From NCBI GenBank assembly GCA_025062325.1, contig JANXAL010000105.1, positions 1 to 63,586 on the forward strand: a stretch of DNA of 63,586 nt, in the 5' to 3' direction. How positions within the stretch are numbered: position 1 is the first letter of the stretch; each line of letters begins with the position of its first letter. The position numbers and the translations under genes are program-made. This stretch comes from Roseiflexus sp. GTDB taxonomy: Bacteria; Chloroflexota; Chloroflexia; Chloroflexales; Roseiflexaceae. Under the pieces are notes generated by a model. That model was given only the letters and a program-made list of their open reading frames with translations. It searched no databases and had not been told where the DNA came from. This document shows positions 49,977-60,357 of this stretch, piece after piece.

Positions 49977-51104
49977 TCATGCATACGGATCGACCGCATC
50001 GCGCACGCCATCGCCAAGCAGATTGAACGCCATCACTGTCACGATAAGCAGGATCACCGGGATAAGCAGCCAGGGATAGGTCACGACCGCCTGAACCGTC
50101 TGCGCATCGCGCAGCAACACGCCCCAACTGACCGCTGGCGGCAGAATGCCCAGACCCAGGAAGCTCAACGCCGTCTCCAGTCCGATCGCGCCGGGGATTG
50201 CCAGCATGCCGACCACTACGATGTGGCTCATAGCATTCGGAAGGAGATGATAGGTGATAATATGCCAGTGCGACGCGCCCGCAGCGATAGCGGCAGCCGT
50301 GTAATCCGCACTGCGGAACGCCAGTACCTTCCCGCGCACCTCGCGCGCCAGGCCGGTCCATCCGACGACAGCGATCACAATCGTAATCATAAAATAGCGC
50401 ACCGTGACCGGCACAGTGAGCGGCACTGCGGCGGCGAGCGCCATATAGAGCGGCAGGTCGGGAAACGACCGGATCAGCTCGATCAATCGCTGGATCAGAT
50501 TATCGAGCGCACCGCCAAAGTATCCCGACGCGGTTCCGACGATTGAACCAATGACAACAAACAGGAAAACGCCGAAGAAGCCCAGTGTCAACGAGATCTG
50601 CGAGCCCTTCAACACGCGCGAGAAGAGATCGCGCCCTTCTTTGTCGGCGCCCCAGAGAAAGATTTTGGCATTCGCCTCCGGCGGCGCTTCAACGCCGAAC
50701 AAATGCAACCGCGACGGGAACAGACCCAGAAAATAATATTCGTGCCCTTGGACAAAGAAACGGATCGGGTAGATTGTGCTGGGATCAGGTGTGTAGATCC
50801 ACTGAAACCGCTCTATATCCAGTTCCTGTTTCAAACCATAGATGCCTGGGCCCTCTGGACCCCAGACAATCTGCGTCGGCGGCGCGAACGCATTGTTCGA
50901 GTCGAGCGCGTCGTGCGGATATGGCGCAATGAAGTCGGAGAAGATCATCATCGTATACATAAACCCTAGCACAATCAGCGCTCCGACAGAGAGCTTGCTC
51001 TGGCTGAAGCGTCGCACCATCAGTTTCCACTGCGGAATCTGGCCGACGTCTTCCTGCTTTTTGCCCCTGGCTGCTTTGGGCAGTTCACCTGCAGCGGTAG
51101 CCAT
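49977..51104 (-). CDS. oppC: Oligopeptide-type ABC transporter permease OppC
   Basis: 375 residues, longer than the usual 290-310. The first membrane span (VGALIVLGFMYTMMIFSDFI) is followed by an extra loop of roughly 85 residues with PPTQIVWGPEGPG before the common block LWGADKEGRDLFSRVLKGSQ. The remaining spans and the EAA-type loop (AAAIAAGASHWHIITYHLLP) are normal. It ends GDGVRDAVDPYA as OppC proteins do. It forms the membrane channel with OppB. The long loop would lie outside the membrane near the binding protein. Confidence 0.93.
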   Translation of the reverse strand: MATAAGELPKAARGKKQEDVGQIPQWKLMVRRFSQSKLSVGALIVLGFMYTMMIFSDFIAPYPHDALDSNNAFAPPTQIVWGPEGPGIYGLKQELDIERFQWIYTPDPSTIYPIRFFVQGHEYYFLGLFPSRLHLFGVEAPPEANAKIFLWGADKEGRDLFSRVLKGSQISLTLGFFGVFLFVVIGSIVGTASGYFGGALDNLIQRLIELIRSFPDLPLYMALAAAVPLTVPVTVRYFMITIVIAVVGWTGLAREVRGKVLAFRSADYTAAAIAAGASHWHIITYHLLPNAMSHIVVVGMLAIPGAIGLETALSFLGLGILPPAVSWGVLLRDAQTVQAVVTYPWLLIPVILLIVTVMAFNLLGDGVRDAVDPYA

Positions 51105-51148
51105 GGTCTTATCCTTCCAGTAACAATCAGCGTGCCACGTTCAGCGTT

Positions 51149-52132
51149 TTACTCCAGCCGCACGCGCGGATCGACCCAGGCGAGCAGCAGGTCGGCGAGG
51201 AGGTTGCCAATCAGCAACAACGCCGACAGCATGACGAGGATCGTTCCCGCCAGGTACATGTCCTGCGAACGCAACGCATCAAGGTAGAGCGGACCAATCG
51301 TCGGCAGGCTCAGAATAATTGCAATGAGCGTTTCGCCGACGACCAGCGCTGGCAGCGTCGTGCCAAGCGCCATAACCAGCGGATGGATGGCGTTACGTAC
51401 CGCATGCTTCCAGATGACCGTTGACTCCTTCAACCCCTTTGCGCGCGCCGTCTGTATGTACTGCATGTTCAGCACATCGAGCAGATTGGCGCGCATGATG
51501 CGGGTCAAACCGGCAGTCGCTCCGATTGCCAGCACCACGATGGCGATCCAGACGTGGCGAATGAAGTCCAATACTTTGGCAAGGCTCCAGGGTGCATCGG
51601 CGTACTGCGGCGAGAAGAGACCGCCAATCGGTTGATCCCACAAACGCGACGCCATGATGAGCAACACCAGTGCTAGCAGGAATCCTGGGATGGACAGACC
51701 CAAAAATTGAATGAAGGTAATGAGGTAATCGGGCCAGGTGTAGCGATGGGTCGCAGAATAGACGCCGATCGGAATCGCTACCAACCAGGTAAAGAGCAGC
51801 GCCGTCAACGATAACCCAAACGAAATGCCCAACCGGTTATAGATACGCTCCGCGACTTTCTGATCGGTTTCGAACGAGGTGCCAAAATCGCCTTGCAACG
51901 AGCGCTGAATCCATTTCCAGTACTGGATGTAGAACGGGTCATCGACGCCATAGCGCTCACGCATCGCCTGGATCATCGATTCGGGAAGGCTGCCGCCCTG
52001 CATGCGCAGGCGTTGGATCTGCACATCGAGGATCGACCCTGGAGGTAACTGAATGATCCAGAAACCTACGAAAGAAACAACGATCAACAAGAAGAGCATG
52101 TTCACCAGGCGTCGGGCGATGAAGCTGAGCAT
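51149..52132 (-). CDS. oppB: Oligopeptide-type ABC transporter permease OppB
   Basis: 327 residues with six membrane spans. The family start FIARRLVNMLFLLIVVSFVG, the external loop with RYGVDDPFYIQYWKWIQRSL and GDFGTSF, the EAA loop region QTARAKGLKESTVIWKHAVR, and the end DLLLAWVDPRVRLE are all typical. It pairs with OppC. The gap of 196 bases to the upstream binding-protein gene contains a hairpin, while oppC follows after 44 bases. Confidence 0.94.
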   Translation of the reverse strand: MLSFIARRLVNMLFLLIVVSFVGFWIIQLPPGSILDVQIQRLRMQGGSLPESMIQAMRERYGVDDPFYIQYWKWIQRSLQGDFGTSFETDQKVAERIYNRLGISFGLSLTALLFTWLVAIPIGVYSATHRYTWPDYLITFIQFLGLSIPGFLLALVLLIMASRLWDQPIGGLFSPQYADAPWSLAKVLDFIRHVWIAIVVLAIGATAGLTRIMRANLLDVLNMQYIQTARAKGLKESTVIWKHAVRNAIHPLVMALGTTLPALVVGETLIAIILSLPTIGPLYLDALRSQDMYLAGTILVMLSALLLIGNLLADLLLAWVDPRVRLE

Positions 52133-52286
52133 TTTCGCCTCACTTTGCTCGAGAGCCTATCCAAATAACCCTGCGCTGCCGTCATTGCGCGGGGTGCAAG
52201 CAACAGCGCGATCTTTGGCGGGGAGATGACTTCGCTCGCAAGGATACAGGCCTCTGCGGTCATTCAGATAGGCTCCGGGCGGTCAG

Positions 52287-52315
52287 CCTCACGCAGGCCG
52301 TCAACCTGCGCGAGG
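52287..52315 (-). terminator. Hairpin downstream of oppA (partial terminator or mRNA-end protector)
   Basis: CCTCACGCAGG and CCTGCGCGAGG form an 11-base stem with one mismatch around a seven-base loop, starting about 14 bases after the oppA stop. No T-run follows. A longer inverted pair, GAGCCTATC and GATAGGCTC, spans the rest of the gap. Such hairpins often make the binding protein more abundant than the permease. Confidence 0.5.
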
Positions 52316-52328
52316 CAACGGATGCACA

Positions 52329-54521
52329 CTACGCCGTATGCGCCTCGGGATTATCCCAGTACCAGGTCTCCGGGTCGTACACGGCTGGAGACGGAATAAT
52401 CCACGGGTTGACAAAGCCGCCCAGACCCTCCTTGAGCAGATCGTCGCGGGTCGGCACGTTCATCAGCCCCTTCTTGACCAGGATGATGCGCGGCGGGTTG
52501 GCGATTGTCCCGGTAAAGAACGGACCCTCCTCAATGTGGACTTTGATCATCTCCCACACGAGTTGGTGGCGTTTCATCGCGTCCGGCTCCACCTTGCTCT
52601 TTTCAAACAGTTCGTGGAGCTTGCCAATCGCTGGCATATAATCCGGCTCGCCACGATTGATACGCGGCGGTTTGCGATCCCACGGATTCTTGTCGAGCTC
52701 TTCTTTCTCAGATGCGGTGCCGAGCAGCGTATACCCGCGACCGTGCAGCGGCGCCCAGCGCTCGGTTTCGTCTGGCACGAGCCACGAGGGGAAAACCAGG
52801 TGGTTCGGACCGTCGCCAACCTCCCAAGTGGTCTGCATCGGCAACTCGCCAGCGCTCCACTTCTCCTTAAAGCCTTCCGCCGGAACCGGCGTCAGCACCG
52901 CATCGATGCCAATCGCCTGCCAGTCGCGCGCCAGGCGCTCGTTCTTCGACAGGTGCTCGCCGCCAGGGGCTTGATCGGCGCCATAGGTGATCTGGATCTG
53001 CAGCGGGCTGCCGTCCGGCATCGTACGCTTGCCATCCGGTCCTTTCCTGTAGCCCGCCTCGTCCAGGATCTTCTCCGCCAGCGCCGGGTCGTACTTGACG
53101 TAGCTGTCGCGCCAGGCTGCGTACATCTGCCGGCCCTGGTCGTTGATGTTATACTCAATTGCCTTGGGGCTGAAGGTGCCGGTCGTCAATTCGCCGAGGC
53201 CAAAATACACTGCTTTCTGCACGTCAGCGCGGTTGTAGGCGTGCGACAGCGCTTGGCGAAACTTCGGATCGCGGAACACGGCGCGCATCTTCGGGTCCTT
53301 GAAGTCCATGTTGAAGAAATAGAGCGAGCCGGTGCCCGAACCGGAGTCCCAGAAGCGAACTTCGAGACCGCTCTTGGCTTCCGCATCGCGCAGCGATTGC
53401 ACATCCGCCAGACCCTGCTGGTGGAAATGTGCGTGATCGGCGCGCCCCTCGGTATACGCCAGTTTCTCGATCTCCTTGTCCTTGACTGCTGTCACGATAA
53501 TCTGGTCGATGTACGGCAACTGATTGCCTTCCTTATCAACTGCCCAATAGTAGGGGTTGCGCGACCAGACGGCGCGGACGCCTTCCTCGAAGACATCCAG
53601 CTTCCAACCGGTCAGACGCGGGCAGTCGGGGTTGTTGTGGTTGAACTTCCGGTTATGCTCCTCCCAATCCTTGACCTTGTCCGGGTTGAGCACCGGGTTA
53701 AACTGCTCCATGTAGTGGCGTGGCATAGCCCACGCACCAGCGCCATCGCCAGGGATAAAACCATTCACCCACATTGCCATGCGGTCTGCCGTCAACGGCG
53801 CTGGCGCGTCAAACACCAGTTCAAAGGTGTAATCGTCGATGAAATTGACGGTCGCCAGCGTATTTTTACCCGACCGCATCTCATCTGGCGGGGCAAAACG
53901 CGGTTTCAGACCAGCCGGGAACTCCTTCTCCTTGCCATTGCCGCCGATAGTGTATTCCCACCAGTATTGAATATCCCTGGTAGTAAAGGGTTGACCATCG
54001 CTCCACTTGATCCCTTCGCGCATCTTAAACGTCCACTTGCTGGCATCGGCGTTCGCTTCCCAGCTCTCGACCCAGCCGGGACCGATCGCCAGACCGTCCC
54101 TCAGCCAGCGCAGCGGCGACGAGCCATACTGCATCTCGTGGATGAAGCCCGTGATACCCCAGTTGTTGTTATAGGTCTTCTTCAGCACGCCGCCATATTT
54201 GCCAACCGTGAGCCAGGAATGCGGCGGAGTGTATGGATTCTTCGGCAGGCGCTCCTCCACTGGCGGCAGTTTGCCTTCCTGCACCAGTTTCGCCAGCATC
54301 GGCGCTTCCTTGTACTTGGTTGTCACTGGAGGAACAGCGGTCGCCACGGGGGGAGTGGTTGGAGCAGGCGCCGCTGGCGCAGTCGCCGGTTGAGGCGCTG
54401 CAGGAGCAGTGGTTGGAGCAGTCGCAGGCTGGCCGCCGCAGGCGGCAATTGCAGCGCTAGCCGCTGTAACGGCCGAAAGGCGCAGAAAGGTGCGCCGGCT
54501 GAGCTTTCGAGCGTTGCTCAC
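52329..54521 (-). CDS. oppA: Extracellular substrate-binding lipoprotein of the Opp-type importer
   Basis: 730 residues. The N-terminus carries a twin-arginine-type signal (SRRTFLRLS) that ends in a lipobox (IAAC, C28), then a Pro/Thr/Ala linker. The body is a family 5 solute-binding protein: WTFKMREGIKWSDGQPFTTR, RNPYYWAVDKEGNQLPYIDQ, KFRQALSHAYNRADVQKAV. It is larger than common OppA (about 540-600). The ligand could be peptide or oligosaccharide; sequence does not decide. Transcription probably begins at the promoter at 54678-54706. It is the first gene of the importer operon. Confidence 0.92.
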   Translation of the reverse strand: MSNARKLSRRTFLRLSAVTAASAAIAACGGQPATAPTTAPAAPQPATAPAAPAPTTPPVATAVPPVTTKYKEAPMLAKLVQEGKLPPVEERLPKNPYTPPHSWLTVGKYGGVLKKTYNNNWGITGFIHEMQYGSSPLRWLRDGLAIGPGWVESWEANADASKWTFKMREGIKWSDGQPFTTRDIQYWWEYTIGGNGKEKEFPAGLKPRFAPPDEMRSGKNTLATVNFIDDYTFELVFDAPAPLTADRMAMWVNGFIPGDGAGAWAMPRHYMEQFNPVLNPDKVKDWEEHNRKFNHNNPDCPRLTGWKLDVFEEGVRAVWSRNPYYWAVDKEGNQLPYIDQIIVTAVKDKEIEKLAYTEGRADHAHFHQQGLADVQSLRDAEAKSGLEVRFWDSGSGTGSLYFFNMDFKDPKMRAVFRDPKFRQALSHAYNRADVQKAVYFGLGELTTGTFSPKAIEYNINDQGRQMYAAWRDSYVKYDPALAEKILDEAGYRKGPDGKRTMPDGSPLQIQITYGADQAPGGEHLSKNERLARDWQAIGIDAVLTPVPAEGFKEKWSAGELPMQTTWEVGDGPNHLVFPSWLVPDETERWAPLHGRGYTLLGTASEKEELDKNPWDRKPPRINRGEPDYMPAIGKLHELFEKSKVEPDAMKRHQLVWEMIKVHIEEGPFFTGTIANPPRIILVKKGLMNVPTRDDLLKEGLGGFVNPWIIPSPAVYDPETWYWDNPEAHTA

Positions 54522-54935
54522 GTGGTACCTCCTTGTCAGGACATCTGGAACTCGTTGACTTTGAATTGCGGAAGAGAGTCTGGGGAACGATGCTCACCGC
54601 TGGCAGAGCACTCACCATGTAAGGGATCTACGTCATTGTCGCCCCTTTCCAGGTTTTGTGCACGGCTTTCAGAGCATATTGTATAGCCGTTTCGAGGGAC
54701 TGTCAAACTGAACCGGTCAACCTTCACAATATCATTACTAAGTCCCAATTCCCAAAACAAGTGACACGATGTATGGGCCTGACGGAAAAAACCCACTTGC
54801 AAGGTCGGGGGGATGAGGGGCGCCAAAGACGCCGCAATGCGCATAACGCACGTGCAGGTCTAAAAAATCTGCCTCTGAGCGGGCGCTCCTAAGCTGGCAA
54901 TGTGCCCTGCGCGAGAGTGTGCCAGTGGTGCGCGC
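54522..54935. other. Leader and promoter region of the importer operon
   Basis: The 414-base gap holds the oppA promoter reported at 54678-54706, a leader of about 150 bases, and right of it a region of no recognisable content up to the end of the minus-strand gene at 54936. Confidence 0.5.
54678..54706 (-). promoter_or_regulatory. Promoter of the Opp-type operon
   Basis: On the minus strand TTGACA (54701-54706) is followed after 17 bases by TACAAT (54678-54683). Both boxes are near consensus. The start would be near 54671. Confidence 0.7.
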
Positions 54936-55538
54936 CTATCTTCCGGTGTTCCCCTCCCCACCCTTTGCACGTCCACGCCTGACGTTTTCTTTTTTGGGCA
55001 GGCCAGTCTTCTTCATCAGATCGCGGTCAGTGGCGAACCAGAGTTCTGGGGGGATGTTAAAGAGCGCAAAAGCGTAATTGCCCATAGGAAGCCAGTACTC
55101 CCACTCTTCTGGCGTGCGTCCCTGATAGGTCAGCACAATTTGCCACTGTGCGACGTACATAATCCACACCTTGCGCTTCCGTATCGCATCGCCATCACGG
55201 AAGGTGTAGATCCGCTCGAATTTGATCAGATTGCCATAGGTATCGTCTGAGCTTGACTCTATAACGCATTCCGGCAATTGCGCCAGCCCTGCAGCGATGC
55301 CCTTTTGCAGCAGCGGCAGATCTTCAGCCGTCGCTTCCATCTCAAGCTGGCGTATCCAGGCGGAGAAGAAGGTTTGCGGGTTCTCACGTTCGGGCGAGAA
55401 CATGACTCCTTCAAGGCCGTTGTCCAGCCCGAAGCGATGCCAGTCAGAGGGGTAACGAAACGTGAATCGTCCGTGCGGATCGATATAGGTATCGACGCCA
55501 ATAAAGCGTGGACGCGGCGGACGTTCAACACTGGTCAT
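54936..55538 (-). CDS. Hypothetical protein, PsbP-like fold possible
   Basis: 200 residues. The N-terminal part (DTYIDPHGRFTFRYPSDWHR, then FGLDNGLEGVMFSPE) has the pattern of PsbP/Mog1-like alpha-beta sandwich proteins, and the rest (ERIYTFRDGDAIRKRKVWIM, YVAQWQIVLTYQG) continues that beta-rich fold. There is no signal peptide. The C-terminus is basic (KKENVRRGRAKGG). The assignment is by pattern only and no function is claimed. Confidence 0.75.
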   Translation of the reverse strand: MTSVERPPRPRFIGVDTYIDPHGRFTFRYPSDWHRFGLDNGLEGVMFSPERENPQTFFSAWIRQLEMEATAEDLPLLQKGIAAGLAQLPECVIESSSDDTYGNLIKFERIYTFRDGDAIRKRKVWIMYVAQWQIVLTYQGRTPEEWEYWLPMGNYAFALFNIPPELWFATDRDLMKKTGLPKKENVRRGRAKGGEGNTGR

Positions 55539-55941
55539 AGGATGCTCGCTTCTTTTGTTTTGGGCAACACGTTTGCTGCCCTTTGTTTCGCGCGCGGGGG
55601 ATGGGAGTCTCGATGGCGACGCATGCTATCATGAAATCGAGCGCCGGGCAAGGGTAAACGGGGTTGAAGGGCGCTAGCAGCGACGTTACGAGGCAACGTC
55701 GCCGGATCGCGGGAGGGCGAAGGAAGCAGGCGGGCAGGCAGGAAAGGGCGAAGGTGAGGGTTAGCCTCCCAACCCCTAACCCCTATTTGCACAATCCCTC
55801 TCGAACGTGTATACTAGAGGTGTGCACACATAGTACAGAGGCGGACCCACACCGTAATGCCGCGCCGAGAGGGGGTGAACGGGCATTCTCCTGCGCCGAG
55901 CCGCAGATGGAGATGTCGGTGCGCGTGAATAGGCCGGAGCT
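55539..55941. other. Intergenic region and leader before rpsU
   Basis: The 403-base gap holds a GTTGC-like hairpin (GCGACGTT at 55680-55687 and AACGTCGC at 55695-55702) and the rpsU promoter. A leader of about 120 bases precedes rpsU; it contains CCGCGCCGAGAGGGGG but no leader motif I recognise. Confidence 0.5.
55787..55815 (+). promoter_or_regulatory. Promoter of rpsU
   Basis: TTGCAC (55787-55792) and TATACT (55810-55815) are 17 bases apart. Transcription would start near 55822. Confidence 0.7.
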
Positions 55942-56142
55942 ATGCGAGTAGAACGACGCGACGGTGAAACCATAGATCAACTGCTTCGCCGCTTCAACAA
56001 GGTTGTTGTTGCTGAGCGCATCACGAAGACTTTTCGTGAGAAGATGCACTTTATTTCTGAAAGCGAAAAGCGCAAAGAGAAGCGTCGCCGCGCTGAGCGC
56101 AATCGCCGCAAGAAGCTGCTGCAGCAAGCCCAGCAGGGATAG
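55942..56142 (+). CDS. rpsU: 30S ribosomal protein bS21
   Basis: 66 residues, strongly basic. The bS21 pattern is clear: MRVERRDGETIDQLLRRFN, KVVVAERITKTFREKMHF, then the Lys/Arg-rich helix ending RNRRKKLLQQAQQG. It binds near the platform of the small ribosomal subunit. A strong promoter and a perfect 11-base hairpin flank the gene, so it is probably its own transcription unit ahead of prfA. Confidence 0.95.
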   Translation: MRVERRDGETIDQLLRRFNKVVVAERITKTFREKMHFISESEKRKEKRRRAERNRRKKLLQQAQQG

Positions 56143-56160
56143 CAGGCATTCGACAGCATC

Positions 56161-56189
56161 AGAGCGCCGGGCTAATGACCCGGCGCTCT
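56161..56189 (+). terminator. Hairpin after rpsU
   Basis: AGAGCGCCGGG, loop CTAATGA, CCCGGCGCTCT is a perfect 11-base stem lying 18 bases after the rpsU stop. No T-run follows (GCCTTGCCTTA), so it may be a weak terminator or RNA stabiliser between rpsU and prfA. Confidence 0.65.
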
Positions 56190-56235
56190 GCCTTGCCTTA
56201 CACGTATCCTATACTGTTGCAACTAGTAAACAACT

Positions 56236-57330
56236 ATGGCTGTCTCTCTGATTGACAAACTTGCCAGTGTTGCTGCGCGCTACGATGAACTGCTCAATCT
56301 CATGGCGCAACCCGAAATTGCCACTGATCCGGTGCGGTTGCAACAGTATGCGCGCGAGCAGCGCGAACTCGAGCCCATTGTCGAGGCGTATCGTGCGTAT
56401 TGTGACGTAGAACGCCAGATAGGGGACGCCCGGTTTCTGATCGAGCACGAGGCGGACCGTGACGTGCGCCAGCTTGCGCAGGAGGAACTTGACCGCCTCC
56501 TAGAGCGGCGCGCGCAACTTGAGCAGCAGATTAAGGTCTTACTACTCCCGCGTGATCCGAATGACTCAAAGAATGTCATTATGGAACTGCGGCAGGGCGA
56601 GGGCGGCGACGAAGCAGCGCTGTTCGCTGCCGACCTGTTCCGCATGTATACGCGCTATGCTGAACAGCGCGGCTGGGACGTGGAGGTGATCAGCGCCACC
56701 GAAAACGGACCTGGCGGCTACAAGGAGATTATTTTCGAGATCAAAGGCGAAGGTGCATATAGTCGGCTCAAGTACGAAGGCGGGGTCCATCGCGTACAGC
56801 GCGTGCCAGCAACTGAGGCGCGCGGGCGGATTCATACATCGACGGCAACCGTTGCGGTCCTGCCCGAAGTGGAAGAGACCGAAATCGAGTTAAACCCATC
56901 CGACTATCGGGTCGATGTCTTCCGTTCAAGCGGGCATGGCGGTCAGGGCGTCAACACCACCGACTCGGCGGTTCGAATTGTCTATAAGCCTGGCACACCG
57001 GAAGAGATTGTTGTCACGTGCCAGGATAGTCGTTCGCAGCTGAAGAACAAGGCCTCGGCGCTGGCAGTGTTGCGCGCCCGCCTGTATGCCCGCGAGGAAG
57101 AGAAACGTCGCAAGGAGTTGGGTGAGTCGCGTCTGGCACAGGTCGGCACCGGTGAGCGCGCTGAGAAGATTCGCACCTACAACTTCCCTCAGGACCGGGT
57201 GACCGACCATCGCATCGGGCAAAATTTCTCCAACCTTCCAGGCATCCTCGACGGCGATCTTGATCGCCTGATCGACGCATTGATCATTGCCGACAATGCT
57301 GAACGCCTTGAGGCTGTCGCCGGGCGGTAA
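56236..57330 (+). CDS. prfA: Peptide chain release factor 1
   Basis: 364 residues. The peptidyl-tRNA hydrolysis motif GGQ is in SSGHGGQGVNTTDSAV near residues 234-238. The stop-codon tripeptide P191-A-T193 in VQRVPATEARGRIHTSTATV marks RF1 (UAA and UAG) rather than RF2. The N-terminal helical domain and length are standard. The prmC/hemK methylase gene that often follows is not here; adenosine deaminase follows after 261 bases. Confidence 0.97.
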   Translation: MAVSLIDKLASVAARYDELLNLMAQPEIATDPVRLQQYAREQRELEPIVEAYRAYCDVERQIGDARFLIEHEADRDVRQLAQEELDRLLERRAQLEQQIKVLLLPRDPNDSKNVIMELRQGEGGDEAALFAADLFRMYTRYAEQRGWDVEVISATENGPGGYKEIIFEIKGEGAYSRLKYEGGVHRVQRVPATEARGRIHTSTATVAVLPEVEETEIELNPSDYRVDVFRSSGHGGQGVNTTDSAVRIVYKPGTPEEIVVTCQDSRSQLKNKASALAVLRARLYAREEEKRRKELGESRLAQVGTGERAEKIRTYNFPQDRVTDHRIGQNFSNLPGILDGDLDRLIDALIIADNAERLEAVAGR

Positions 57331-57591
57331 TCATGCGCCAGCACGCTCGCGTCGCGCTGGGGCAGTCGTCGGGTCAGAGTGAGTGTGCGCCGGGTGACAC
57401 GGAGGTGCGGACGATCAGGGGGCCCTCGCGCTTCTGTCGTGTTGCATCCTCCGTGTACTCTAGAGGTTCACACCTCGGTAAGGCGGAGAAGGACGAGTCT
57501 TCGAGACAGCGCCAGAGCGCCTTGGCGAGCGCTCCGGGTTGGATGACGCCTGCCTCCGGCCTTCGCCACTAGCGAGAGAAACGAGGTCACT

Positions 57592-58647
57592 GTGAGCGCC
57601 CAGCAGCAACTCATCTCCGCGCTCGACGAGTTCATTGTCCGTATGCCCAAGGTCGAGTTGCATCTGCATCTGGAAGGCGCTATTCGTCCCGCCACTCTGC
57701 TGGCGCTGGCCGCGCGCAACGGCGTCGATCTGCCAGCGCGCGATGAGGCGGGAGTGATGCAACTCTTCAATTACCACAACTTCCACGAATTCCTGACCGT
57801 CTTCATGGTCTTAGCGCGATCATTGACCACCGGGCGTGACTTTGAGCAGGTCGCCTATGAATTGGGCGCGCATCTGGCAGAACAGAACATCCGCTACGCT
57901 GAGGTCATGATCTCACCCGTGCAGTACCATCGTCGCGCACTCGACCTCGATGAGGTGGTGCATGGCGCCGCGACCGGCTTTGCCCGCGCTGCGCGTGAGT
58001 ACAATGTGCGTGTGGGTCTGGTGTTCGACTACGGACGGCAGTTTGGCGTTGATCTGGCGTGGCAGATGCTGGAAAGCGCCGTTCGCAACATGAAGTACGG
58101 CGTAGTTGGCTGGTCGATTGGCGGTGATGAGATCAACCATCCGCCGGAACCGTTCGCCGATGTCTTTGCCGCTGCGCGCCGCGCTGGCTTGCAGGTGATG
58201 GCGCACGCCGGCGAGGTGGTTGGTCCTTCCAGCGTCTGGGGCGCCATTAAGGCGCTTGGCGTTCGCCGCATCGGGCACGGCGTTCGCAGCATCGACGATC
58301 CAGGACTAGTCGCCTATCTGCGTACCCATCATATCGTGCTCGATATCTGCCCAACCAGCAATGTACGAACCGGCGCCGTGCCTACGTTCGACGCCCACCC
58401 GCTGCGTCGCCTTTTCGATGCTGGCGTACCACTGACCGTCAATACTGATGATCCGGTGTTTTTTGGAACCACCCTGTGCGATGAGTATCGCCTAGCAGTC
58501 CGGCAATTCGGTTTTACCGCCACTGATCTGGCGCAATTAACGCTGACTGGCGCCCGGGCGGCGTTCTTGCCCGAAACGGATCGCCTAGCGCTGACACGCG
58601 AACTTGATGAAGAGATTGCACGTCTGCGTGCAGAGCTAGGCGTATAA
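57592..58647 (+). CDS. add: Adenosine deaminase
   Basis: 351 residues. Zinc ligands and catalytic residues are in KVELHLHLEGAIRP (HxH), MAHAGEVVGP (His and Glu), RRIGHGVRS, and VNTDDPVFFGT (Asp pair). It converts adenosine to inosine, or deoxyadenosine to deoxyinosine, in purine salvage. Adenine and other deaminase relatives share these motifs, so the exact substrate is not certain. The start is a GTG at 57592 with a GAGG five bases ahead. The 261-base gap before it holds no gene I recognise. Confidence 0.9.
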   Translation: MSAQQQLISALDEFIVRMPKVELHLHLEGAIRPATLLALAARNGVDLPARDEAGVMQLFNYHNFHEFLTVFMVLARSLTTGRDFEQVAYELGAHLAEQNIRYAEVMISPVQYHRRALDLDEVVHGAATGFARAAREYNVRVGLVFDYGRQFGVDLAWQMLESAVRNMKYGVVGWSIGGDEINHPPEPFADVFAAARRAGLQVMAHAGEVVGPSSVWGAIKALGVRRIGHGVRSIDDPGLVAYLRTHHIVLDICPTSNVRTGAVPTFDAHPLRRLFDAGVPLTVNTDDPVFFGTTLCDEYRLAVRQFGFTATDLAQLTLTGARAAFLPETDRLALTRELDEEIARLRAELGV

Positions 58648-58669
58648 TGCCCTGCACAATCAACGTCGC

Positions 58670-59167
58670 TCAGGAATTGCCCGGTTCGTACAACTTTACC
58701 TGAGCGGCGTCATCGATATTCGATAGCAACTGCCTGACGGTATAGTACAACACGGGATGCATCAGGTCCGGCGCAAGCTCAGCTAGCGGTTTCAATACGA
58801 ATGCCCGTTCAGCCAGACGCGGATGGGGAATTGTCAGTTCAAGCGACTCCATTTGGGCTGTCCCATAGAAGAGAATGTCGAGATCAATCGGGCGCGGTCC
58901 ATGCTGGATGCCGCGACGTCGTCCCATGGCACGCTCAATCTGCTGGAGTTCACTGAGGAGATCCAATGGCTTGAGGGCAGTGCGCCCTTCGACAACGGCG
59001 TTGATAAATGCATCCGCGCTGACGTAGCCGAGCGGTGCATGCACATACAGCCGCGACACACGGGTGATTTCGATGATCCGACTCAAACGCGCCACTGCTT
59101 CCCGCAATTGCGCAACGCGGTCGCCGAGGTTGCTGCCAAGCCCGATATAGACAGTTGTGCTGCGCAT
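58670..59167 (-). CDS. folK: 2-amino-4-hydroxy-6-hydroxymethyldihydropteridine diphosphokinase
   Basis: 165 residues. The family start VYIGLGSNLGDRVAQLREAV, SRLYVHAPLGYVSADAFINA, and the ATP/Mg2+ motif GPRPIDLDILFYG followed by IPHPRLAERAFVLKPL identify HPPK. It transfers pyrophosphate from ATP to hydroxymethyl-dihydropterin in folate synthesis. It stands alone on the minus strand, convergent with the adenosine deaminase gene; folP and folB are not adjacent. Confidence 0.95.
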   Translation of the reverse strand: MRSTTVYIGLGSNLGDRVAQLREAVARLSRIIEITRVSRLYVHAPLGYVSADAFINAVVEGRTALKPLDLLSELQQIERAMGRRRGIQHGPRPIDLDILFYGTAQMESLELTIPHPRLAERAFVLKPLAELAPDLMHPVLYYTVRQLLSNIDDAAQVKLYEPGNS

Positions 59168-59349
59168 GGTCGTGGTAGGAACGCTCAGGCGCCCGAAAGC
59201 CTGCGAGGTTTCAATGTGCGGCTGTCGGACCGTATCTCAAGGCACGTCGCTATTATAACCGGAATGCCGGGATAATGAGATAACAAAATATTTATACGCT
59301 GCCGCCGTATGGCACGGAGGACACGGCTATCAGTCAAGGGGGGTGAGCC

Positions 59350-60347
<998 letters not shown>

Positions 60348-60357
60348 GGAGCCTATC

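Noticed and set aside
49134-50546. Plus-strand open frame across oppD and oppC
   Set aside because: It crosses the boundary of two clear genes on the other strand and is rich in His and Arg with no motif.
52338-54686. Long open frame on the plus strand opposite oppA
   Set aside because: It has no recognisable protein motif, is Arg/His/Leu-rich as mirror frames of GC-rich genes are, and lies opposite a clear solute-binding protein gene.
57331-57591. Gap before adenosine deaminase considered for a tRNA
   Set aside because: No T-loop (GGTTCRA) or acceptor stem could be paired; only a small GAGGT/ACCTC hairpin is present.
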